Assembly (NCBI GenBank): GCA_035519475.1
Contig: DATIWI010000019.1
Coordinates: 1 to 24,960, forward strand
DNA from: Fen-1467 sp035519475
GTDB taxonomy: Bacteria; Verrucomicrobiota; Verrucomicrobiia; Opitutales; Opitutaceae
DNA length: 24,960 bases
Direction: 5' to 3'
Positions 9,740 through 17,112 of this stretch are shown piece after piece (the first letter of the stretch is position 1; each line of letters begins with the position of its first letter). Position numbers and translations under genes: made by a program. The notes under the pieces were generated by a model, which saw only the letters and a program-made list of their open reading frames with translations, was not told the DNA's origin and ran no database searches.

Positions 9740-10881
9740 GAGGATCCTTGGGAGCTGTTCAGCAGCTGGCGGACCGCCGCGTTGACCGCCTCGCCGCCGC
9801 GCGTGAGACACGCGCCCATCACGATCTCGTCCGCCGGATCGGGCTGCGCGTCGGGCTTGGGGTAGAGGTGCCGGAAAAGATTGAAGCAGTTGCGGGCGTA
9901 AAGCGCGCTGGCGTCCGCCGGCACGGTGGCGGGCAGGTTGACGGCGCCGATGATGGCGACGCCCTGGTGGACGATCGTTTCGCCGGCCCGGGTGAGTTCG
10001 CAGTTGCCGCCCTGTTCGGCCGCGAGATCCACGAAGACGGCGCCGGGCCGCAGGCGCTCGACCATGTCCTTCGTCACGAGCAGCGGCGCCTTCTTGCCGA
10101 AGACTTGGGCGGTGGAGATGACCACGTCGACCTTGGGGAGGCGGGCGCCGATGGCCTCCATCTCCTTGCGGATGAACTCGGGCGAGAGTTCCCTCGCATA
10201 GCCGCCGGCGGTCTCGGCGTCTTTGGGCAGTTCCATCTCCACGAAGACGGCGCCGAGACTTTTGACCTGGTCGCGCACCGCGGGCCGCGGGTCAAAGGCC
10301 TCGACGCGCGCGCCCAGGCGCTTCGCGGTGGCGATCGCCTGCAGCCCGGCCACGCCCGCGCCAAGGACGAGGACCGTGGCGGGCGTCACCGTACCCGCCG
10401 CCGTCATGAGCAGGGGGAACATCTTGTCAATCCGCTCGGCGGCGACCAGCACCGCCTTGTAGCCGGCGATCGTCGCCTGCGAGCTGAGCGCATCCATGCT
10501 CTGGGCGCGGGTGATGCGCGGGATGAATTCCATCGCGTACCCGGTGATGCGGCGGCGCAGGAACACCTGCAGCACCGGCGCGTTGCTGAACGGGGCGAGA
10601 AACCCGATGTAGGCGGCGCCTTCGCGGATCAGACCCGCTTCGGCGATCGTCGGCGGGTGCACTTTGAGCACGAGATCAGCCGCGGCGTAAAGGTCCGCCG
10701 CCGAGCCGATGATGGTCGCGCCGGCGGCGGCATACTGGGCGTCCCCCACTCCCGCGCGCCCCCCCGCGCCGCTCTCGAGCAGAATCTCGTGTCTGTCGCG
10801 CACCAAGGCGCCCGCCAGGGCGGGCACAAAGGCGACCCGCGTTTCGCCCGCGGCCGTCTCTTTCGGTATCCCGATCTTCAT
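9736..10881 (-). CDS. pntAa: NAD(P) transhydrogenase subunit alpha, part 1 (NAD-binding)
   Basis: Soluble domain I of the transhydrogenase, related to alanine dehydrogenase; it binds NAD(H) and exchanges hydride with the NADP domain of PntB. 381 residues from the ATG at 10879-10881, starting MKIGIPKETAAGETRVA as in the family. Visible motifs are PRITRAQSMDALSSQATIAG (121-140), the dinucleotide-binding VLGAGVAGLQAIATAKRLGA (172-191) and EAFDPRPAVRDQV. The open frame extends 65 codons upstream into GC-rich DNA without family resemblance. No strong Shine-Dalgarno is seen. First gene of the pnt operon, divergent from the MFS gene; the 215-bp gap must hold its promoter. Confidence 0.95.
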   Translation of the reverse strand: MKIGIPKETAAGETRVAFVPALAGALVRDRHEILLESGAGGRAGVGDAQYAAAGATIIGSAADLYAAADLVLKVHPPTIAEAGLIREGAAYIGFLAPFSNAPVLQVFLRRRITGYAMEFIPRITRAQSMDALSSQATIAGYKAVLVAAERIDKMFPLLMTAAGTVTPATVLVLGAGVAGLQAIATAKRLGARVEAFDPRPAVRDQVKSLGAVFVEMELPKDAETAGGYARELSPEFIRKEMEAIGARLPKVDVVISTAQVFGKKAPLLVTKDMVERLRPGAVFVDLAAEQGGNCELTRAGETIVHQGVAIIGAVNLPATVPADASALYARNCFNLFRHLYPKPDAQPDPADEIVMGACLTRGGEAVNAAVRQLLNSSQGSS

Positions 10882-11096
10882 GAATGTGGCGTAGCTGGAA
10901 TTTCGCGCGCCCGAGCGTGCAAGCTGCCGCACAAGTCTCAATAGCGAAAATGCGGCCCCGGCGCGGAAAAGCCTTTGACCCCCCGCGCCCCGCCTGCGAG
11001 CGTCCGCGCGATCCGCCTTGCGCCGCCGCCCGCCGGCCCGGCGGCGCCCGCCCCGCGCTCCGCCCGCCGTCTCCACCCTCGAATCACCTCCCGCCC
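10882..11096. promoter_or_regulatory. Divergent intergenic region between pntAa and the MFS gene
   Basis: This 215-bp gap separates two start codons facing away from each other, so it should contain both promoters. The left 90 bp are somewhat AT-richer; the right half is extremely GC-rich. I cannot point to a convincing -35/-10 pair or operator. No tRNA, small gene or riboswitch is recognised. Confidence 0.4.
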
Positions 11097-12572
11097 ATGT
11101 ATCTCAGCTTCGTCGCGCTCTGCTTGATCGCCACGATCGTCATCTATTTTCTCAACAACCCGATCAAGCACGGGACGTGGTTCATGGTCCGGCGGTTCAT
11201 CAACTGGTTCCCGCTGGGCATGACTTACGCGTTCCTTTACATGGGGCGCTACAATCTGGTCGTGGCCAAGAATGCCCTGGGAACCACCATGTCCAACGAG
11301 GATTTCGGTTGGATTTTCTTCTGGGGCACCGCGGTCTACGCCTTCGCGTTCCTGGTCAACGGGCCCCTGGTGGACAAGATCGGCGGCAAGCGCGGCATCA
11401 TCATTGCCGCGGTCGGCGCGGCCGCGGCGAACATCGGCCTCGGCGTTCTCACCTACCTCGTGGCCTTGCATCGGCTGCAGGTGAACCTGGTGGTCGCCTT
11501 CTCGGTGCTCTACGCGCTCAACATGTACTTCCAGAGCTACGGCGCGGTTTCCATCATCAAGGTCAAGGCCTACTGGTTCCACGTCCGCGAACGCGGCGTC
11601 TTCGGCGCCATCTTCGGCACCCTGATCTCCTTCGGCGTCTATTTCGCCTTCGACTGGGGCCAGGCCATCGTCGAGATGACAAAGGCTCACCCCGGCGGCC
11701 CGGATGGCTGGTTTCAGCAGCTGCTCCAACGGGTGTTCGCCCTCAAGGCCCAGCCGGTGGACGCCACCTGGGCGGTGTTCTACCTCCCCGCGGTGATCCT
11801 GCTTTTCTGGGTGGTGCTCGATTGGTGGCTGATCAAGGACACGCCGGAGGAGGCCCACTTCGCGGCATTCGACACCCACGACGCCTCGTCGGGGCACATG
11901 GACGAGGAGCTCACCGTCTGGGATCTGCTCAAGCGCGTGCTCTTCAGCCCGCTGATTCTCCTGCTTGCGCTGGCCAATCTCACCTCCGGGGTCCTCCGCA
12001 ACGGCGTCACCCAGTGGTATTTCATCTACGGCAACCAGATCAAGCAGCCCGGCGGCGAGTTCTTTGTCGCCCATTGGGGCCTGCTCCTCTGCCTCTTCGG
12101 CATCGTGGGCGGCTTCGCGGGTGGACTCGTCTCGGACAAGTTCTTTCAGTCGCGCCGCGGCCCGCCGACCGGCTTGTTCTGCATCTTCGCGCTGGTGATG
12201 GCGGTCGTGATGGCGGCGGCGCTCCGCACCTCCCCCTTCCTCGTCGGCCTCGCCGGCGTGTGCATCGTCATGGCCGCGGTCGGCATCACCTCGCTGATGG
12301 CCGGCACAGCCGCGACCGACCTGGGCGGACGCAAGGCCACGGCGACCTGCTCGGGCATCGTGGACGGGTCCGCTTACCTCGGCAGCGCGCTGCAATCCGT
12401 GAGCCTCGGCTACCTGACCGGCCTGAGCTGGCTGTGGTGGCCCATCTTCCTCATGCCGTTCGCGGCGTTGGGCATCGTCATCGCCGTCAAAATCTGGACC
12501 GCCTTGCCGCCCGCCACGCGCAAATACGTCGCCGAGGTCGAGCACAAGCACATTGCCGGCGTGACTCCGTGA
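11097..12572 (+). CDS. MFS transporter, organophosphate:phosphate antiporter-like
   Basis: A 491-residue inner-membrane carrier with about 12 to 13 hydrophobic segments. Residues 47-61 (FLYMGRYNLVVAKNA) and the cytoplasmic loop motif LVDKIGGKRG (91-100) place it in the major facilitator superfamily. The Arg-Tyr-Asn segment resembles the GlpT/UhpT-type (OPA) subfamily that exchanges phosphate esters for phosphate. The substrate cannot be read from sequence. The start ATG is at 11097-11099; the frame is open 71 codons earlier, but that stretch is a Pro/Arg-rich translation of GC-rich DNA. It ends 19 bp before the nuoN stop on the opposite strand, too little space for separate terminators. It is the only plus-strand gene right of 1506. 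Confidence 0.85.
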   Translation: MYLSFVALCLIATIVIYFLNNPIKHGTWFMVRRFINWFPLGMTYAFLYMGRYNLVVAKNALGTTMSNEDFGWIFFWGTAVYAFAFLVNGPLVDKIGGKRGIIIAAVGAAAANIGLGVLTYLVALHRLQVNLVVAFSVLYALNMYFQSYGAVSIIKVKAYWFHVRERGVFGAIFGTLISFGVYFAFDWGQAIVEMTKAHPGGPDGWFQQLLQRVFALKAQPVDATWAVFYLPAVILLFWVVLDWWLIKDTPEEAHFAAFDTHDASSGHMDEELTVWDLLKRVLFSPLILLLALANLTSGVLRNGVTQWYFIYGNQIKQPGGEFFVAHWGLLLCLFGIVGGFAGGLVSDKFFQSRRGPPTGLFCIFALVMAVVMAAALRTSPFLVGLAGVCIVMAAVGITSLMAGTAATDLGGRKATATCSGIVDGSAYLGSALQSVSLGYLTGLSWLWWPIFLMPFAALGIVIAVKIWTALPPATRKYVAEVEHKHIAGVTP

Positions 12573-12591
12573 GCGCGCCGCCGGCGTCCGC

Positions 12592-14058
12592 TCAGAACCG
12601 GCCGAGCACGAGCGAGGGAAACACCCCCAGCAGCACGAGCAGGGCCGCCGCGCCCGCGAGCGCCAGGGCGGCCGGCAGCGGCACGGCGATGCGCGGAGTG
12701 CGGGGCGCCGGGGCGGCGACCAGCGCCTGTTTGAGCACGATCAGGTAGTAGTAGAGCGCCACCACGCTCAAGAGGATCGCCAGCACGGCGAGCCAGCCCA
12801 CCGGCCCCGCGAGGCCGTCGAGCTGCAACGCTGCCATGAACACGCTCAATTTGCCGAAGAAACCCGCCAGCGGTGGAATGCCCGCGAGCGACAGGACGAA
12901 GATCAGCAGGCACGCCGCCAGCAGCGGCGAGCGCCGGTGCAGGCCGGCCAGATCCTCGATCCGCGCGCAGCCACCCACCCGCTCCACGCCTGCGATCACG
13001 CCGAACACCCCAAGCGCGGCGAGCCCGTACGTCGCCGCGTAATAGAACAGCGGCGCCGGACCGGATCCGCCGAGCGCCAGCACCCCCAGCAACAGCGCCC
13101 CGGCGTGGGCGATGGCCGAATACGCCAGCAGCCGCCGGAGATTGCGCTGCACCAGGGCGGCGACGTTGCCGAGCAGCAGCGACGCGCCCGCCATCAGAAC
13201 GACGGCGAGCAGCCAGTCCCGGCCGCCGCGCGGCGCGGCCGCCACGCCCACCACGCGGCCGAGGGCGGGCCAGAGCAACCGGGCGAACAGGACGAACCCC
13301 GCCAGTTTGGAGCCGGAGGCGATGAGCGCAGCGGACGCGGTCGGCGCCCCGGCGTAGGCGTCCGGCGCCCACAGATGGAAGGGCACCGCCGCCACCTTGA
13401 AGCCAAAGCTGACCAGGATCATCACCAGCGCGACTTCGAGCAACGGGCTGGACGCCTGCCTCCCGAGCACCGCGGCGATCTCCGGCAATTCGATCGAACC
13501 CGTCGCCCCGTAGATCAGGCTGAAACCGAAGAGCAGGAAGGCCGACGACATGCCGCCAACGAGAAAATACTTCAGCGCCGCCTCCGCCGACTCGGGGCAC
13601 GTCTTGTCGAATCCGGCCAGCACGTAAAGCGACAGGCTCGCCAGCTCAAGCGCCAGAAACGCGATCAACAACTGGTGGGCCGCGCCCATCAGTGTGAAAC
13701 CGGCGGTCGCAAACAGCATGATTGCCACATATTCGGCGGGATGCCGGGGCGCCGGCGCGCCGGTCGCCACCCCCAGGGTGAAGAGCGTGAGGCCGAGCAC
13801 GCCGAGGCGCGCCGCGACGGCGAGGGAATCGAGCACCAACGCCCCGCCCGCGACGGGACCCGCGCCTGCCCCAAGCCAGACGGCGACCATCGCCGCCAGC
13901 ACGGCCATCGCCGCGATGCCGGCGGCAACCCGCAGGCGCAGCGCGGACGATCGCATCCGGAGCCAAGCCAGATCGATTCCCAGGATGAGCAGGGCTCCCG
14001 CCATCAGCCCGGCTTCGGGCAGGAGGGCGCGGGCAAGTTCCGCGTAGCTCCCCGTCAC
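12592..14058 (-). CDS. nuoN: NADH-quinone oxidoreductase subunit N
   Basis: An antiporter-like proton-pumping subunit of the membrane arm, placed by homology next to the K/J/A/H part. 488 residues with about 14 helices. Pumping residues of the family are present: Glu138 (LALELASLSLYVLAGF), Lys221 (GFKVAAVPFHLWAPDAY), Lys251 (GSKLAGF) and Lys403 (FFGKLSVFMA). The start is GTG at 14056-14058: it overlaps the preceding stop as GTGA, and GGGGAGG stands 6 bases before it. Later ATG codons would remove the first helix. Last gene of the nuo operon, convergent with the MFS gene. Confidence 0.94.
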   Translation of the reverse strand: MTGSYAELARALLPEAGLMAGALLILGIDLAWLRMRSSALRLRVAAGIAAMAVLAAMVAVWLGAGAGPVAGGALVLDSLAVAARLGVLGLTLFTLGVATGAPAPRHPAEYVAIMLFATAGFTLMGAAHQLLIAFLALELASLSLYVLAGFDKTCPESAEAALKYFLVGGMSSAFLLFGFSLIYGATGSIELPEIAAVLGRQASSPLLEVALVMILVSFGFKVAAVPFHLWAPDAYAGAPTASAALIASGSKLAGFVLFARLLWPALGRVVGVAAAPRGGRDWLLAVVLMAGASLLLGNVAALVQRNLRRLLAYSAIAHAGALLLGVLALGGSGPAPLFYYAATYGLAALGVFGVIAGVERVGGCARIEDLAGLHRRSPLLAACLLIFVLSLAGIPPLAGFFGKLSVFMAALQLDGLAGPVGWLAVLAILLSVVALYYYLIVLKQALVAAPAPRTPRIAVPLPAALALAGAAALLVLLGVFPSLVLGRF

Positions 14059-15569
14059 GGCGCGCCTCCCCTCAGCGCCGCCTGCAGAAGCGGCGATTGC
14101 AGGCTTGGGACGATCCAATTGAGCAGCAGATCCGGTTTGAGCCCGACCAGCACGGTGGCCGCCAGCAGGAGCAGCGCGCCAATGCGCTCGGGCCAGGTGA
14201 TCGGAGGCAACGGACGGAGCGCGCGATCCCCGCCGCCGTCGGGCGGGCTCGCGCCCATCGCCCCGGTTTGACCGAAGAAGGCCAGCTGGATGGCCCGCAG
14301 GGTGAAGGCGGCGGCGATCAGCACTCCGGCCACTGCCGCCACGGCCCACGTGCGCGAGACCGGCCATACGCCGATCAGAATCGTGAGTTCCGCCGGAAAT
14401 CCGCTGAACCCCGGCATGCCCATGGAAGCAAGGCCGGCGACCACGAAGGTGACAGCCGCAAACGGCAGCCAGCGATGCAACGGCCGCGCGCGGAGATCCG
14501 CCAGTCGGCGGGTGTGCGTCCGGTCATAGACCATCCTCCCGACCACGGCGAAGAGCAGCCCCGCGATGACGCCGTGAGAGAACATCTGCAGCACCGCGCC
14601 GCTCACCGCCCGTACGTTCGCCGCCGCCAGACCGAGGAGCACGAAGCCCATGTGGCTCACGCTCGAATAGCCGATCACGAACTTGAAATCCTCCTGCACC
14701 AGGGCGGCGAGGCCCGCGAAGACGACGCCGGCCACCGCGAGCCAGGCAATGACGGGCTGCCAGAAGGCGAAGCCCGCGGGAAACAGCGGCAGGGCCACCC
14801 GCAGGCAGCCATAGGCGCCGAGCTTCATCACGACGCCGGCCAGCAGCATCGAGGCCGCCGTGGGCGCCGCAACGTGCCCGGTCGGCGCCCAGGTATGAAA
14901 GGGAAACAGGCCCGCCAGCACGGCGAAACCCAGAAACACCAGCGCGAACATGGCCCGCTGCTGGGCGGGGGTGAAGCCGCCTCGCGCCAGATCCGCGAGC
15001 GCGAATCCATGCCCTCCTCCCGCCGCTTGGGCCCACAGGATCCCGGTCAACACCAGGGCGCTGCCCGCGAACGAATAGAGCACGAGCTTCATCGCGCCGT
15101 ATTCGCGCCGGGTGGATCCCCAGCGTGCGATCAGGAAATACTTTGGGACAATGGCGAGTTCATAGAAGACCAAGAACAGCAGGGCGTCGGCGCTGAGAAA
15201 CACGCCGTAGACCCCGCCGACGAGCGCCAGATAGAGCGCAAGGAACTCACCGGCCCGCTCCGCAACATTCCACGAAAAGAGCACGCCCGCGGTGGCCGCC
15301 AGGCCGGTCAGCACCACCAGCGTCAGGCTGATCCCGTCGGCCGCCAGATGGTAGCGCACACCCAACTCGGGAATCCATCGGACATCGACGAGGGTCTGCA
15401 GGCCGGGGGTGGACCGGAAGCTCAAGCCCGCCAGCAGCGTCACGCCCCACCCGCCCGCAGTCGTGGCCAATGCGAGCCAGCGCGCCGCCGCCGCCGAGCG
15501 CGTCCCCGCCACCAGCACCACCAGCGCGCCCGCGAACGAGAGATAAATGGTCCAGGGCAGCAGGCTCAT
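14055..15569 (-). CDS. nuoM: NADH-quinone oxidoreductase subunit M, second copy (M2 type)
   Basis: An antiporter-like subunit of complex I, 504 residues, about 14 helices. It is clearly NuoM-like but far from its tandem neighbour at 15571, so it is not a recent duplicate. Conserved charges seen: Glu137 (FYELAIVPKYFLIARWG), Lys249 (GVVMKLGAYG) and Glu394 (GFPAELTILIG). At the TM7 position where NuoM normally has Lys (as in AVKVPLYPFHTW of the neighbour), this protein reads AVLAGLFPFHTW, with Leu218. It also has the variant WAPTGHVAAPTAASM instead of WLPxA(H/Y)xEAPT. The start ATG at 15567-15569 follows the nuoM1 stop after one base. The second nuoM makes a fourth pump likely. Confidence 0.92.
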   Translation of the reverse strand: MSLLPWTIYLSFAGALVVLVAGTRSAAAARWLALATTAGGWGVTLLAGLSFRSTPGLQTLVDVRWIPELGVRYHLAADGISLTLVVLTGLAATAGVLFSWNVAERAGEFLALYLALVGGVYGVFLSADALLFLVFYELAIVPKYFLIARWGSTRREYGAMKLVLYSFAGSALVLTGILWAQAAGGGHGFALADLARGGFTPAQQRAMFALVFLGFAVLAGLFPFHTWAPTGHVAAPTAASMLLAGVVMKLGAYGCLRVALPLFPAGFAFWQPVIAWLAVAGVVFAGLAALVQEDFKFVIGYSSVSHMGFVLLGLAAANVRAVSGAVLQMFSHGVIAGLLFAVVGRMVYDRTHTRRLADLRARPLHRWLPFAAVTFVVAGLASMGMPGFSGFPAELTILIGVWPVSRTWAVAAVAGVLIAAAFTLRAIQLAFFGQTGAMGASPPDGGGDRALRPLPPITWPERIGALLLLAATVLVGLKPDLLLNWIVPSLQSPLLQAALRGGAP

Positions 15570-15570
15570 G

Positions 15571-17112
15571 TCAGGACACGGGAACAAACGGCAGACCAAG
15601 CGGAGCCGCCCACAGCGACGCCAGTCCATTGACGAGGCTGACCAGGGGCTGTGGATAAACGCCGACCACGAACATCAGAACCACCGTCACCGCGACAGTC
15701 GCCACTTCCCGCCCGGAAAGATCGCGAAAAGTCGCGGTCGCCGGCGTCGGCGGCCCATGAAAGACCCGCTGATAGAAAGTCAGCAGAAACACCGCGGTCA
15801 CGAGGAGCGCCAGGCAGCCGGCCGCCGCCGTGCCCGGCGCCAGCCCGAAGACGCCGCGAAAGATCAGAAACTCGCTGACGAAACCGTTCAGGCCCGGCAG
15901 GCCCAGCGACGAGAAGACGGCGACGCCGCACAGGCCGGCCAACACCGGCGACGCCGCGCGAACGCCGCCAAAATCCGCCAGCGTCCGCCGGCCGCCGGCG
16001 CGCGCCTCGAGGACACCAGCCAGGAAAAACAAGGCGGCGGCCGCGAGACCGTGGTTGAACATCTGGAGCATCGCGCCATCGAGCGCGGCCACCCCGGCCG
16101 CCAGCGCCCGCTCGCCGCGCAGCCCGGCGAAGCCCGTCACCGCGAACAGGGCCAGCAGGCAGTAGCTGACGTGAGTGAGCGACGCGTAGGCCAGCATTCG
16201 CTTCAGGTCGGTCTGCGCCACGGCGGCCAACGCCCCTCCGACCGCCCCGGCGAGTGCCAGCCAGAGCAGCACGCCGGACGCCGCCTGGAGCTGGTCGGGA
16301 AACAGCGGCCAGAGCACGCGCAGGAAGCCGTAGACGCCCATCTTCGCCATCACCGCGGTGAGAAACATCGCGACGCCGGTCGGCGCCTCGGCGTACGCCG
16401 GCGGCAGCCAGGTGTGAAACGGATAGAGCGGAACCTTGACGGCAAAGCCGAGAAAGACGCCGAGGAAGACCAGGGTGGCGCCTGCCGGACCGAATTTGTC
16501 CGTCAACGTTCCGTTCGCGAGGAGCCGCAACTCCGCGAAATCCATCGTGCCCGCGGCCGCGTAGATCGCGGCGAATCCGAGGAGCAGGAAGGCGCTGCCG
16601 CCGACGGTGTAGATGACGAACTGGTACGCTGCCCGCTCCGCGCCGGGGCCGCCCCAGAGTTTGATGAGGAAATACACCGGCACCAGGCTCAGTTCCCAGA
16701 AGAGAAACCAGAGGAAGAAATCCTGGGCGACGAACACCCCGAGCGCACTGCCCTGCGCCAGCAGCAACAACGCCCGGAGGAGCCGCCCGCCGTGCTCCAA
16801 GGACCACGAGGCGAGCAGCGACATCGGCCCGATCACGCCCGTCAACAACACCAGCAGCAGGCTCAACCCGTCCACGCCGAGGTGGTAGGAAATCCGTAGC
16901 GCCGGAAGCCACGCGATCTTTTCCTCCAGCGTCAGACCGGCGGCCGGGGCCGGCCCCGGCCAAACGGCCAGCAGGGACAGGCCCAACACCAGCGTGCTGA
17001 GACTCAGACCCAGCGAGACGACGCGCGAGTGACGGGCGGGCAGAACCGCCGCCAGCCCGGCGCCGATCCAGGGCACGAACACGAGGAGCGTGAGCGCGGA
17101 CGGCGTATTCAC
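15571..17112 (-). CDS. nuoM: NADH-quinone oxidoreductase subunit M, first copy (canonical)
   Basis: A canonical antiporter-like NuoM of 513 residues. All pumping residues of the family are visible: Glu140 (FWELSLVPVYFLI), Lys226 (GFAVKVPLYPFHTWLPPAYAEAPT region), Lys257 (VMAKMGVYG) and Glu414 (GFVSEFLIF). I chose the GTG at 17110-17112: it overlaps the nuoL stop as GTGA and is preceded by GGGGAGGG at ideal distance. A GTG five codons earlier would destroy this ribosome site. It sits between nuoL and the second nuoM in the operon. Confidence 0.95.
   Translation of the reverse strand: MNTPSALTLLVFVPWIGAGLAAVLPARHSRVVSLGLSLSTLVLGLSLLAVWPGPAPAAGLTLEEKIAWLPALRISYHLGVDGLSLLLVLLTGVIGPMSLLASWSLEHGGRLLRALLLLAQGSALGVFVAQDFFLWFLFWELSLVPVYFLIKLWGGPGAERAAYQFVIYTVGGSAFLLLGFAAIYAAAGTMDFAELRLLANGTLTDKFGPAGATLVFLGVFLGFAVKVPLYPFHTWLPPAYAEAPTGVAMFLTAVMAKMGVYGFLRVLWPLFPDQLQAASGVLLWLALAGAVGGALAAVAQTDLKRMLAYASLTHVSYCLLALFAVTGFAGLRGERALAAGVAALDGAMLQMFNHGLAAAALFFLAGVLEARAGGRRTLADFGGVRAASPVLAGLCGVAVFSSLGLPGLNGFVSEFLIFRGVFGLAPGTAAAGCLALLVTAVFLLTFYQRVFHGPPTPATATFRDLSGREVATVAVTVVLMFVVGVYPQPLVSLVNGLASLWAAPLGLPFVPVS

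Noticed and set aside
10938..12551. Minus-strand open frame of about 537 codons over the MFS gene
   Set aside because: The plus strand encodes a clear 12-helix carrier; the minus-frame translation is a charged low-complexity shadow.
14055..17112. Possibility that the two nuoM genes are one gene split by a frameshift or a recent duplication
   Set aside because: Each is full length with its own helices 1-14 and key Glu/Lys residues, and they are clearly different in sequence.
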